Positions 20,268-29,436 of a DNA stretch of 64,000 nucleotides are shown piece after piece; position 1 is the first letter of the stretch; the number at the start of each line of letters is the position of its first letter. The stretch covers positions 4,568,501 through 4,632,500 of the forward strand of contig NC_018012.1 in NCBI RefSeq assembly GCF_000227745.2, written 5' to 3'. This DNA is from Thiocystis violascens DSM 198. Lineage in GTDB: Bacteria; Pseudomonadota; Gammaproteobacteria; Chromatiales; Chromatiaceae. A program made the position numbers and the translations under genes. Below the pieces are notes generated by a model. The model was not told where the DNA came from. It saw only the letters and a list, made by a program, of their open reading frames with translations, and did no database searches.

Positions 20268-21532
20268 TTGCCACGCAGGGCTTGAACACTTATCTGGTTG
20301 GCGGCGCCGTGCGTGATCGCCTGCTGGGACTCACCGTGACGGAACGCGATTTCGTCGTCGTCGGAGCGACTGTGGGCGATCTGCTCCAGCGGGGCTTTCA
20401 GCAGGTTGGGAAGGATTTTCCAGTCTTCCTGCATCCCGAAACCAAGGACGAATACGCCTTGGCGCGTACCGAGCGCAAGACGGCGCCGGGCTACCATGGG
20501 TTCGCCGTGCATGCCGACCCGAGCGTCACGCTGGAACAGGATCTGCTGCGCCGCGACTTGACGATCAATGCCCTAGCGCAACACGCATCGGGTGAAATCG
20601 TCGATCCCTATGGTGGACTGGCCGATCTCAACGCGCGGCGGTTGCGGCACGTCTCGCCGGCCTTCGTCGAGGATCCGGTGCGCATCCTGCGGGTCGCCCG
20701 TTTCGCCGCGCGCTTTGCCGGTCTCGGCTTTCGGGTCGCGGACGAGACCCGCGAACTGATGCGGGCGATGGTGGACGCTGGCGAGGTGGATGCGCTGGTG
20801 CCCGAGCGGGTGTGGCAGGAACTGTCGCGCGCGCTGGGGGAGGCACGTCCGTCGCGCTTCTTCGAGGTGCTGCGCGACTGCGGGGCGCTGGCGCGGCTGC
20901 TGCCGGAGCTGGATCGTCTGTGGGGCGTGCCCCAGCCCATCCAATGGCATCCCGAGATCGATACCGGCGTGCATGTCATGCTGGTGCTCGACATGGCCGC
21001 GCGTCTGTCGCCGGATCTGGAAATCCGCTTCGCCGCGCTCTGTCATGATCTGGGCAAGGGCACGACGCCGCCGGACATCCTGCCCAGTCACCGGGGGCAT
21101 GAGGCGCGCGGTGCGGCGCTAGTGGACGTCCTGTGCGACCGTTTCAAGATCCCCAACCGCTGTCGCGAGCTGGCGCGCATCACCGCCCGCGATCATGGTC
21201 TGGTCCATAAGGTCGACGAACTGCGCGCGGGGACGATTCTGGATCTGCTCGAAGGCGCTGACGCCCTCCGCCGACCGGCGCGTTTCCATCAAATGTTGAT
21301 CGCCTGCGAGGCCGATTATCGGGGCCGAACTGGCTACGAGGAACGCCCGTATCCGCAAGGCGAGCGGCTGCGCCGGCTGCTTGAGGTCGTCGCCGGGGTG
21401 GATGTCGGCGCCATCGCGCTGGCGACGCGCGAGCCGCGGCTGATTCCGGAACGGATTCGAGCCGCGCGGATCGGCGCGATCAAGGCCGAGCGGCGGGAGT
21501 CGGATGAAGGGCCGCCTCCGACAGGCTTGTGA
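20264..21532 (+). CDS. cca: CCA-adding enzyme with HD domain
   Basis: 422 residues; adds or repairs the 3' CCA of tRNA. The N-terminal nucleotidyltransferase shows TYLVGGAVRDRLLG and the following ERDFVVVGA, then RRDLTINALAQ. The C-terminal half has an HD phosphohydrolase domain (RFAALCHDLGKG with H-D, and RGHEARGA), as in the E. coli-type multifunctional enzyme. Start at 20264 fits the family N-terminus. Convergent with the photoreceptor gene 35 bases downstream. Confidence 0.95.
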   Translation: MIATQGLNTYLVGGAVRDRLLGLTVTERDFVVVGATVGDLLQRGFQQVGKDFPVFLHPETKDEYALARTERKTAPGYHGFAVHADPSVTLEQDLLRRDLTINALAQHASGEIVDPYGGLADLNARRLRHVSPAFVEDPVRILRVARFAARFAGLGFRVADETRELMRAMVDAGEVDALVPERVWQELSRALGEARPSRFFEVLRDCGALARLLPELDRLWGVPQPIQWHPEIDTGVHVMLVLDMAARLSPDLEIRFAALCHDLGKGTTPPDILPSHRGHEARGAALVDVLCDRFKIPNRCRELARITARDHGLVHKVDELRAGTILDLLEGADALRRPARFHQMLIACEADYRGRTGYEERPYPQGERLRRLLEVVAGVDVGAIALATREPRLIPERIRAARIGAIKAERRESDEGPPPTGL

Positions 21533-21567
21533 GCCTTCCGGGCTCGCCGAGTTTTCCGGTCGCGAAA

Positions 21568-24500
21568 CTACATTTGTCCTGCTCCGGAAATCGCCTGCCC
21601 ACTACCGTCTGTCCATCCGCCTTTCTGCTGTAAAGCCTCCTCCGGGGGCACTGGGCGCGACCAGAGATAACCCTGCCCCCAATCGCACCCGAGTTCCTTG
21701 AGCAGTTCGAGTTGCCGCGGGGTTTCGATGCCCTCGGCGATGACCTCCTTGCCGATGGAATGGGCCATGGCGATCATGCCGGCGACCAGATTGCGGTCGC
21801 GGGGGGCCTCGATGCCGCGAATGAATCCGCGGTCGATCTTGAGATTCGAGATCGGCAGCTCGCGCAGATAGACCATGGAACTGAAGCCGGTGCCGAAATC
21901 GTCCAGCGAGAGCGTGACGCCGCCACGGTCCAGGATGTTCAGCGAGGTCTTCACGCTCGGCGTCATGCGCAGCAACAGGGATTCGGTGATCTCGATCTCG
22001 ATCAGATCCGGCGGCACATCGGCGGCGTGCAGGTCTTCGAGCAGCCGGCGCGCGAAGCCGCGCGCCTCCAGGTCGGCGGCGGAGACATTGATGCCGAGCC
22101 GCACGCCCTCGTCGTCGCGTTCGAGCTGCTCGCGCAGGAGTCGGATGGACTGGCGCAAAACCGCGGCGGTCACGGAGCCAATCAAACCGTTGCGTTCGGC
22201 CGCCGGGATGAAATCGCTCGGCATGATGATCGCGCCATCCTCGTCACGCCAGCGCGCCAAGACCTCGAAGCGCCGCTGCCGGTCGCTGGCGCCGATGGCG
22301 ATCTGTGGCTGAAGCAGGATTTCGATGGCGTCCATGGGCGAGCGGCCCAGTACCGCGCGGTCGATTTCCAGGCGTTTGAGCGCCTGCGTTTCCAGCTTGC
22401 GATCGAAGGGGCGGGCGCAGTTGCGGCCATCCGCCTTGGCGCGATAGAGCGCCAGATCGGCCTGCTTGAGCAGTTCGCCGGGCTCGGAGTCGGCGCCGCC
22501 GATGGCCAGTCCCAGCGAACAGGTGATGGAGAAACTGTCCCCCTCGATCAGAATGGTCTGGCGCAGCGATTCGATCATCCGCTCCATGCGCGCGAGCGGA
22601 TCCTCGCCCGCCGGTTGCGGCAGCATCAGCACGAATTCGTCGCCGCCGAGTCGCGCGGCCAATCCGTCGCCGGGCAGCGATTCGCGGATGCGCTCGGCCA
22701 GAGCGCGTAGCAGGAGATCGCCCTTGTCGTGACCGAGGGTGTCGTTGATGGTCTTGAAATGATCGATATCCAGGAGCGCGACCGAAAAATAGTGGCCATC
22801 GCGCTGGCTGGTCTCGATCGACTCGGCCAACGCCTCGCGGAAGCGCGCCCGATTCGGCAGTCCGGTCAGCGAGTCATGCAGGGCGCGATGACGCATCTCC
22901 TCGCGCGACTGGCGCAATTGATCGCGCTGACGCGCCAGCGACTGGGCGAGGCGCTCGAAATGCGCGGCATTGGCGACGATCACCTGCTGGATCAGATTCT
23001 TCAGCGCCAGTCCGGCGGCCAGCGCGACCCGCGACCAGGGGCGCGCATGATGGGTGCGTTCTTCCTTCCAGACCTGAAAGGTTCGGTTCGACCAGCCGAA
23101 GGGACGCTCGCCATCGCTGGCGGCGAATGGCAGCGAGGCCGGATCGGCGCCCCAGTTGACGGTGTATTTGACCCGTCGGCGTCCGAACAGCAGGATGTCG
23201 TCGTGCCGGTCGTCGACGAAGATCGCCATGACGCCGGCGAGCCGATCCGGATAGGCCGCCGCCGGCTCGAATTCGCCGGAGAGACAGTCGGTGCTCCAGA
23301 GCGGTCCGGGACGTGTCCGCAGAAAATCGAGCAGATTCTGGATGTGGCCGTTCGGGATGTTGCAATCCTGACCCAGAAAGAGCGGTTGACCGTGATGGTA
23401 GATCTGGACCATGTCCGCGCCGACCAACTCGCACAACAGTTGTTCCTTGCCGATGAAACTCTCCGGAAAGGGCTGCTCGATGTCGATCTCGCCGACGATG
23501 CCGTTGACCTCCGCCATTCCCAGTTCGCTGGCGCGATTGCGCTCGCGCTCCTCGACCAGACCCAGCCGCGCGGACAGACAGCCGCTCAGTTCGATCAGTC
23601 CGCGCCGCGTTGTGGATGTCACTGGATGCGGGGCGCGATGATGAAAGATGATCAGTCCCCAGAGCCGCTCATCATGCAGGATCGACAGCGACATGGAGCC
23701 GTTCACGTCGAAGCGTTTCAGATAGTTGCGGTGAATCGGCGACTGCGCGCGCAGATGGGCGACACCGATATCGATGGCGCCGGGGGCCAGGGTTTTGCTC
23801 AAGAGCGGCACGTCGGAGTGATCGCGGCTGGGCGCGTAGCGCAGCGGCGTCTCCCGATAGAGCGCGCGCGCCTGACGCGGAATATCGGTTGCCGGATAGC
23901 GCAGACCCAGGATCGAAGGCCAGGCGCCCGGCAGCAGGCTCTCGGCGATCACGATCCCGTCGTCCTCGGGTTCGAAGCGGTAGGCGACCACGCGCTCGAA
24001 CCCGGTCAGATAGCGGAAAATCTCGACGGCCTCCTGGCAAATCCTGGTGGCGCTGTCGCAGCCGCGCAGCCGCCGCTGGAAGGCGGCGAGATCGAAGCCG
24101 CGCAGCCGCGCATCCATCGCCATCTCGCCATGGGGCTCGATCTCCAGCAGCAGACGGCCACGCCAGCGGTGCACGCGGACATCGAGCGGCAGCTCGCCGA
24201 CCGGCGCCTTCGCGCGAAAAAAAGAGGGACAAAAGAGGGCGGAATCCTCGCCCGCGCCCAGGCAGGCGAGTCGCTCGGCATCGCTGTCCGGCAAGGCCAG
24301 GGTTAGCGGCTCGCCAAGCAGGGTCTCGGGCTCCAGCCCCAGATACATGGCCGTATTGGCGCTACAGGCATCGATGCGCAGCGTCGCGGGATCGATCGTC
24401 AGCAGACAGCCGAAGGGTTGGATGGCGCCGCAGGTGGCGATCGGTTCCGCGTCGCATTGGGAAAAGTCGAAGGAGGCCGCCGACAACGCCGCCAGCGTTT

Positions 24501-24936
24501 CGCAGAATTTGCCGGAGATCAGGTCATGGGCGACCTGTTCGTTGCGCGGCGGCAGCTGGCGCAGCGGTTCGATGAGGATCCAGAATTCGCCGGGGCGGTG
24601 CGAGGCGCGCATTGAAATGCGGACCTGAATCGGATGCATCTGAAAATCGAAGACAAATTCGAAGGCGGTGTTCAATTGGCCGGTCAGGACGCCCCGGCGG
24701 AAACGTCCATAGAACTCGGGTACGACAGTGCAGGGCGCCACGTCGGAGAAGAAGTTGCGCCCGATCACCGCCTCGGGCGTGCGATTCGTGATCGCCGCCT
24801 GGGAGCGGCTGTAAAATAGGATGACGCCCTCGGCATCGACGCGGATCGCCCCGCAGGGCAGACGGTCCAGTTGCTCCTCGGACAGGTTGTCCAGTTGCCG
24901 GGGGTCGTGGATGTCGATGGCGTCATTGAACATCAT
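21568..24936 (-). CDS. ppd: PYP-phytochrome-GGDEF-EAL hybrid photoreceptor (Ppd type)
   Basis: 1122 residues from ATG 24936. Residues 1-125 are a photoactive yellow protein domain: with this start the numbering equals H. halophila PYP, with Tyr42, Thr50, Arg52, F62F63, Cys69 (DVAPCT, the p-coumarate thioester site), Met100 and Trp119. Position 46 is Gln, not Glu. Residues about 145-640 are a bacteriophytochrome PAS-GAF-PHY core with the biliverdin Cys161 (SQCDAEPIATCGAIQPFG) and PATDIP near 345. GGDEF (LGGDEFV near 763) and EAL (EVL near 889, LDDFGTGFS near 1010, AEGIET) follow. Established relatives: Ppd of Thermochromatium tepidum and Ppr of Rhodospirillum centenum. Likely couples blue and red light to c-di-GMP turnover. 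A TTG start 17 codons upstream is possible. Confidence 0.93.
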   Translation of the reverse strand: MMFNDAIDIHDPRQLDNLSEEQLDRLPCGAIRVDAEGVILFYSRSQAAITNRTPEAVIGRNFFSDVAPCTVVPEFYGRFRRGVLTGQLNTAFEFVFDFQMHPIQVRISMRASHRPGEFWILIEPLRQLPPRNEQVAHDLISGKFCETLAALSAASFDFSQCDAEPIATCGAIQPFGCLLTIDPATLRIDACSANTAMYLGLEPETLLGEPLTLALPDSDAERLACLGAGEDSALFCPSFFRAKAPVGELPLDVRVHRWRGRLLLEIEPHGEMAMDARLRGFDLAAFQRRLRGCDSATRICQEAVEIFRYLTGFERVVAYRFEPEDDGIVIAESLLPGAWPSILGLRYPATDIPRQARALYRETPLRYAPSRDHSDVPLLSKTLAPGAIDIGVAHLRAQSPIHRNYLKRFDVNGSMSLSILHDERLWGLIIFHHRAPHPVTSTTRRGLIELSGCLSARLGLVEERERNRASELGMAEVNGIVGEIDIEQPFPESFIGKEQLLCELVGADMVQIYHHGQPLFLGQDCNIPNGHIQNLLDFLRTRPGPLWSTDCLSGEFEPAAAYPDRLAGVMAIFVDDRHDDILLFGRRRVKYTVNWGADPASLPFAASDGERPFGWSNRTFQVWKEERTHHARPWSRVALAAGLALKNLIQQVIVANAAHFERLAQSLARQRDQLRQSREEMRHRALHDSLTGLPNRARFREALAESIETSQRDGHYFSVALLDIDHFKTINDTLGHDKGDLLLRALAERIRESLPGDGLAARLGGDEFVLMLPQPAGEDPLARMERMIESLRQTILIEGDSFSITCSLGLAIGGADSEPGELLKQADLALYRAKADGRNCARPFDRKLETQALKRLEIDRAVLGRSPMDAIEILLQPQIAIGASDRQRRFEVLARWRDEDGAIIMPSDFIPAAERNGLIGSVTAAVLRQSIRLLREQLERDDEGVRLGINVSAADLEARGFARRLLEDLHAADVPPDLIEIEITESLLLRMTPSVKTSLNILDRGGVTLSLDDFGTGFSSMVYLRELPISNLKIDRGFIRGIEAPRDRNLVAGMIAMAHSIGKEVIAEGIETPRQLELLKELGCDWGQGYLWSRPVPPEEALQQKGGWTDGSGQAISGAGQM

Positions 24937-25029
24937 GGGTTGGCTTCGGCTCCAGCGCGCCGCGGAAAACCGGTTATTATCCCCCAAGGATCGCGTATTT
25001 TTTGCGGAAAGCCGAAAAAAGCATCCTGT

Positions 25030-25221
25030 TAAACCGCGTCCAGCGCGACATGCGTAATTTTCAGTTTGTGTTTGACTCTGGGGATTTCACCAGCCTCACG
25101 AGAGACGCGGTTTAAAATTTTATATTTTTAATATCTTAAACCGCGTCTGCTCCGACGATCGTCGATGCGGCCAAGGTTAATCCAATCCAAAAACATCGCA
25201 TACCGCACTGGACGCGGTTTA
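25030..25221. repeat. Nested inverted repeats, four copies of gacgcggttta
   Basis: Two perfect 13-bp inverted pairs sharing the core gacgcggttta: an outer pair at 25030-25042 and 25209-25221, and an inner pair at 25103-25115 and 25136-25148 with a 20-base A/T-only-like loop. The whole lies in the 299-base gap upstream of the photoreceptor gene and downstream of the TetR gene. It could be a palindromic mobile element (MITE or REP-like) or a multi-site operator; the sequence alone does not decide. Confidence 0.75.
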
Positions 25222-25235
25222 GCCTCTCCCTAGCT

Positions 25236-25838
25236 TCAACGGGCGCCCAGCCCGTCCAGATAGCGTCCGATCAGATCCTCGGTCAGCGCCTCGGCGGCGG
25301 TGTCGCCGCCCAGGACGAGCTTGTCGGTGATCGCCAGCACGGTAATGCCATGCACGCCGCTCCAGAGCGCCTGAGCGGACCGGCGCACGGCAAGCGGATC
25401 GCGTTCGGGCGCCAGGGCGGAAAGATAGCCGGCCACCCGCGTGAAAAAATCCTCGATCTTCGCGAGCAGGCCAGCCGGAACCTCCGCGTCCGCGGGCAGG
25501 ACATGCTCGAAGATCAGCCGCCAGCGGACCGGATGCGCGGTCGCGAAGGTGAGATAAGCGCGTCCCATGCCAAGAATGGCCTTGCGCGGTTCGCGACAGT
25601 CCGCCACGGCCATCTCGATCCCGGCGCGTAACTCATCGAGCGTGCGTTCGTTGATCCGCAGGATTAGATCGTCGCGGTTGCGGAAGAGAAAATATAGGCT
25701 GCCGACCGTGTAACCGATCCGACCCGCGACGGCGCGGGTCGTCAGGGTCGTTGGCCCTTCTTCCTCCAGCATGGCCACGGCCGCCTCCAGGGCAAGAGCC
25801 GCGAGTTCCTCTTTGCTGTGTTCGCCGCGACGGCCCAT
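25236..25838 (-). CDS. TetR/AcrR-family transcriptional regulator
   Basis: 200 residues. N-terminal helix-turn-helix: LTTRAVAGRIGYTVGSLYFLFRNRDDLI (residues about 32-59). The C-terminal ligand domain resembles TetR_C_13/WHG types (MGRAYLTFATAHPVRWRLIFEH). Ligand and targets unknown. The gene is 30 bases upstream of nothing on its own strand except the repeat region and photoreceptor gene; cbbO ends 30 bases before its start, so readthrough from cbb transcripts is possible. Confidence 0.85.
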   Translation of the reverse strand: MGRRGEHSKEELAALALEAAVAMLEEEGPTTLTTRAVAGRIGYTVGSLYFLFRNRDDLILRINERTLDELRAGIEMAVADCREPRKAILGMGRAYLTFATAHPVRWRLIFEHVLPADAEVPAGLLAKIEDFFTRVAGYLSALAPERDPLAVRRSAQALWSGVHGITVLAITDKLVLGGDTAAEALTEDLIGRYLDGLGAR

Positions 25839-25868
25839 GTCATCCCGCCAAGCGCTGTTGCCGCGTCA

Positions 25869-28130
25869 TTATTTGGTCAGGGCCATGAAAAGCTGGGGGA
25901 GCTTTTCCGGGAGCCGCTCGACCCGATCGATGACGGTGAAGCGGTTGCCGAAGCAGTCGCGGACATATTCGTCGGCGTGACTGTCGAGGTTGATGCAGTA
26001 GGTATAGATCCCCTGCTGGTCGAGTTCCTGAACCGCCTTGTGGGTGTCCTCGATCAGCAGCCGCTCGTCGTCCACATCGATGTCGTGAGGCTGGCCGTCG
26101 GTGAGAATCAGCAGCAGCTTTTTCTCTGCCTGGCGAGCTTCCAGATAATGGGCCGCGTGACGCAGGGCGGCGCCCATGCGGGTGGAATAACCGGCTTCCA
26201 TCGCGGCGAGACGACCCTTGACCTGATCGTCCCAGCCCTCGCCATACCCCTTGATATGTTGATAGCGAACTTCGTGACGGGTGTTCGACGAGAAGCCGGC
26301 GATGGCGAACTCGTCGCCCAGATGATCGATGGCCCAGCCGAGCAGGGCGACGGCCTCCTGACTGAGTTCCAGGATGCTTTGGCTGCATCCGTCCGGGATT
26401 TGATTGAGCGACTGCGAGAGATCGAGCAGGAGCATGACGGCGATGTCGCGCCCGTCGTGTCGGTGACTCATGTTGATGCGCGGGTCCGGGGTGGCCCCGC
26501 CGCGAAAGTCGATGAGCGAACGGATGGCGACATCCAGATCCAGCTCGCAGCCTTCTTCCTGATAACGCAGACGCACGTACTGCTGAGGCTTGAGCAGGTC
26601 GAGAATCTGCTTCAGGCGCTTGGCCAGCATCCGGTGCTTGTCGAGCAGGGCGTCGATGTGGGCGGGGTCGCCGCTGGGATGCAGGCCCTCGTAGAGGCTG
26701 ACCCAGTCCGGGCGATAGGTCTTGCTCTGGTAGTCCCACTCCGGGTAGTGGCGGGGCGGCAGGGTTTCGACCTCGTCGGCCTGACGCGGCTTGCGTTCCT
26801 CGAAGGCTTCCTCCTCGTCGCCCTGTTCGATGTAGCGCCAAAGGTGGCGGTTATCGTCGCGGTAGTCGACCTCGGTATCCGTGAAGTAGACGTTGGAGGA
26901 TAGATCCTGCTGGCGGCGGGTGCGGGCGATGTAGGCGATGGCAAGGTCCGCGATGGCCTGGGTGCTGGACGGACCCTCGGCCAGTTCGGCGTGAAAACGG
27001 GCGACGAAATCGAGCAGGTTCGGGTCGCGGTAGCCGTGGTCCGGGTCAAGGACGGCGCGGGAGAACATCGCGAGACGATGGCGGATGCAGGATTCGCGCT
27101 CCGGGTCGCAGGCGTCCTCCGCCGGCGTGGGGTGCAGAGCCAGGAGGATCCGGCGCAGTCCGGGGTATTCGCGCAGCGCCAGGGAGTCGACCCGGCAATC
27201 CTCGAAGGTCTCGACCGCGAGGCGCTGGAAGGGGCTGAGATTATCCGCGACGAGCGAGCCGCTCCAGCGCAGATGGGCGGCGACATGGGCCAGCAGGGCG
27301 CGGTAGCGATCGATCCCGGCGACCCCGTCGCGGTCGTCGTAGCAGTCCGGAATCCGCACCCCGAGGGCGTCGAAGTAGGGCAGGGGCTTGCGCGGTTCGT
27401 CGAAGGCGTCGGAATAGGGGACGAAGGTCTGGCGCTCCCGCCACAGGGCACGCAGATACAGATCGAGCTGGCGCTCGTGATCGACGAACAGAACACCGTG
27501 ACGCTCGCGCTGAAGGACCGCCCGGCTATCCGCCGATTGCAGACTGAAATAGTCGCGTTGGCGGTCGGGATGATCGGCATAGTGACGCAGGCCATAGTCG
27601 AGCCAGTTGCGCAGGCCATGGCAGGTGAGCTGGCTCAGGAGGTAGGGGATCCGTTCCAGCAGGTCCGGGAGGCTCGGGCTCGGGATGGTGGTGTGGAAGC
27701 CATGGATGGAGCCGGTGGTGCGCTCCATGAAGTCCAGAATCATCGCGGTATAGCGGGTCAGCAGCTCGGCGCTGGCGAGGCGACGCGACGCCTCGGCGAT
27801 GCTCTGCAGAAAGGGCAGAATGGCCTTGCCGTTGGGACTGCGCGAGAGCTTCCAGACCGTCTGGGAGACTAGCGCCAGGGTCTCTTCCCCCAGATCGGCG
27901 GCGACTCGGGGCATCTCTTCCAGATAGACCAGCACCGGCTCGAAACCGCGCCCGATGCGGCAGATCAGCGAGGCGCCTTCCAGATAGTCATGGATCCCGG
28001 TCTCGCTCAACAGGATCCGGGCCTCGGTCATGCAGTCGGGGAAGACCTGGTCGAGTTGAGGGAAGTTGCAGCGCAGTTGTTGGCGCAGCGGGGCCAGGAT
28101 GTCGGGCGAAAGCGGTGCTGGGACGGGCAT
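25869..28130 (-). CDS. cbbO: CbbO, von Willebrand factor A protein (RuBisCO activase partner)
   Basis: 753 residues from ATG 28130 (MPVPAPLSPDILAPLRQQL); the frame runs 23 codons further without a better start. The C-terminal VWA domain has a MIDAS (MLLLDLSQSLNQ near residue 563, and LILTDGQPHD). CbbO works with the AAA+ protein CbbQ to remodel inhibited RuBisCO (known for CbbQO of Acidithiobacillus and others). Here it is downstream of cbbM and cbbQ, but a DUF2442 gene and 117 bases separate it from cbbQ. Confidence 0.93.
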   Translation of the reverse strand: MPVPAPLSPDILAPLRQQLRCNFPQLDQVFPDCMTEARILLSETGIHDYLEGASLICRIGRGFEPVLVYLEEMPRVAADLGEETLALVSQTVWKLSRSPNGKAILPFLQSIAEASRRLASAELLTRYTAMILDFMERTTGSIHGFHTTIPSPSLPDLLERIPYLLSQLTCHGLRNWLDYGLRHYADHPDRQRDYFSLQSADSRAVLQRERHGVLFVDHERQLDLYLRALWRERQTFVPYSDAFDEPRKPLPYFDALGVRIPDCYDDRDGVAGIDRYRALLAHVAAHLRWSGSLVADNLSPFQRLAVETFEDCRVDSLALREYPGLRRILLALHPTPAEDACDPERESCIRHRLAMFSRAVLDPDHGYRDPNLLDFVARFHAELAEGPSSTQAIADLAIAYIARTRRQQDLSSNVYFTDTEVDYRDDNRHLWRYIEQGDEEEAFEERKPRQADEVETLPPRHYPEWDYQSKTYRPDWVSLYEGLHPSGDPAHIDALLDKHRMLAKRLKQILDLLKPQQYVRLRYQEEGCELDLDVAIRSLIDFRGGATPDPRINMSHRHDGRDIAVMLLLDLSQSLNQIPDGCSQSILELSQEAVALLGWAIDHLGDEFAIAGFSSNTRHEVRYQHIKGYGEGWDDQVKGRLAAMEAGYSTRMGAALRHAAHYLEARQAEKKLLLILTDGQPHDIDVDDERLLIEDTHKAVQELDQQGIYTYCINLDSHADEYVRDCFGNRFTVIDRVERLPEKLPQLFMALTK

Positions 28131-28247
28131 GGCGGCTCCGGCGGGGCTATGGTTGGTCGGGCAAGACCGCGAGGTACTTGGCCGGCTGCTGCTTATCAAT
28201 CGAACCCTGACGCTTATTTCGCGAACTCGGGTATGAAAATCACCTCG

Positions 28248-28532
28248 CTAAGCGGCCTCACCAAGACCCGTTTGCGGTTTGCCGGATGCGACGGACGTCA
28301 AGGGGACGCTGTCCAAATACAAAGTATCCGGACAAAGATCGAGTCCGTTGCTCCATTGAATACTCCCAAGGAACGGTCTTACCGAATTGAATACGCCACG
28401 ATCCTTGAGTTGCTGGAACAATCCTTTCTCAAGATATGGCAACACGTCGAACACGCGAATTTCGCCGTTCGCAAAGCGTAGATTAAGAGAATAGTCGTTG
28501 TTGGGTTGAACGTCTGTCACACGCGGGTTCAT
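28248..28532 (-). CDS. DUF2442 protein inserted between cbbQ and cbbO
   Basis: 94 residues: MNPRVTDVQPNNDYSLNLRF, then the conserved GEIRVFDVLPYL and an SIQWSNGLDLCPDTLYLDS segment, which is the DUF2442 pattern. Family members usually sit next to a DUF4160 gene as a toxin-antitoxin-like pair; no DUF4160 frame was found on either side. Same strand as the cbb genes, 15 bases after cbbQ, with AGGTG upstream. Function here unknown; possibly an insertion that hitchhikes in the operon. Confidence 0.8.
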   Translation of the reverse strand: MNPRVTDVQPNNDYSLNLRFANGEIRVFDVLPYLEKGLFQQLKDRGVFNSVRPFLGSIQWSNGLDLCPDTLYLDSVPLTSVASGKPQTGLGEAA

Positions 28533-28547
28533 GACCAGGCACCTATT

Positions 28548-29360
28548 TCAGTGCGACGGAAACACCGCATCGATCGCATGGTGCAGCGTGGAGCGAATAT
28601 CCTCGTCGTCGGTGATCGGGTCGACGAGCGCCATGCGGCTGGCCTCGCGCGGCGCGATGCCCTCGTCCATCAGGTTGGCGGCATAGACCAACAGCCGGGT
28701 GGAGATGCCCTCGTCGAGTCCGTGGCCCTTGAGGTTACGGGCGGCGGCGGCGATCTTGACCAGCGCGGCGGCCAATTCCGGGTCGATGCCGGTTTCGGTG
28801 GCGACGATCCGGGTTTCCAGGTCGGCCGGCGGATAGTCGAAGACGAGGGCGGAGAAGCGCTGCTTGGTGGACTGCTTCAAGTCCTTCATCAGGGATTGGT
28901 AACCCGGATTGTAGGAGATCACGAGCTGGAAATCCGGGTGCGCGGTGACGACCTCGCCCTTCTTGTCGAGCGGCAGGCTGCGCCGATGGTCGGTCAGCGG
29001 GTGGATGACCACGGTGGTGTCCTGACGGGCCTCGACGACCTCGTCCAGATAGCAGATGGCGCCGATGCGGGCGGCCACGGTGAGCGGGCCGTCCAGCCAG
29101 CGCGTGCCGGTGGCGTCCAGCAGATAGCGCCCGACCAGATCCGAGGCGGTCATGTCTTCGTTGCAGGCGACGGTGATCAGCGGCTTGCCCAGACGCCAGG
29201 CCATGTATTCGATGAAACGGGATTTCCCACAACCGGTCGGCCCCTTGACCATCACTGGCAGGCGGCGCTGGTAGGCGGCCTCGTAGAGTGCGATCTCGTT
29301 GCCCTGGGGCTGGTAAAAGGGCTCCTGTTTGACCTGGTACTGCTCGGTGTCGATGTTCAT
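28548..29360 (-). CDS. cbbQ: CbbQ, MoxR-type AAA+ ATPase (RuBisCO activase)
   Basis: 270 residues. Walker A GPTGCGKS (about residues 40-47), Walker B AICYLDEV, sensor region LVISYNPGYQ, and arginine-finger region KQRFSALVFDYPPADLE. With CbbO it forms a ring activase that frees RuBisCO from dead-end sugar phosphates. Lies downstream of cbbM, after the cbbM terminator, so part of its expression may depend on readthrough or a promoter in the 187-base gap. Confidence 0.95.
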   Translation of the reverse strand: MNIDTEQYQVKQEPFYQPQGNEIALYEAAYQRRLPVMVKGPTGCGKSRFIEYMAWRLGKPLITVACNEDMTASDLVGRYLLDATGTRWLDGPLTVAARIGAICYLDEVVEARQDTTVVIHPLTDHRRSLPLDKKGEVVTAHPDFQLVISYNPGYQSLMKDLKQSTKQRFSALVFDYPPADLETRIVATETGIDPELAAALVKIAAAARNLKGHGLDEGISTRLLVYAANLMDEGIAPREASRMALVDPITDDEDIRSTLHHAIDAVFPSH

Positions 29361-29436
29361 AGTCGCTCGCGGGGGATGCGGGGGAATGGGTTGCCTGACG
29401 TTTCACAGCGCGCATGCGCGGATCATACTGGAGTGC

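Noticed and set aside
21712..24306. Two long plus-strand open frames (332 and 525 codons) opposite the photoreceptor gene
   Set aside because: They are antisense shadows of a GC-rich gene with clear PYP, phytochrome, GGDEF and EAL domains; their translations show no motif.
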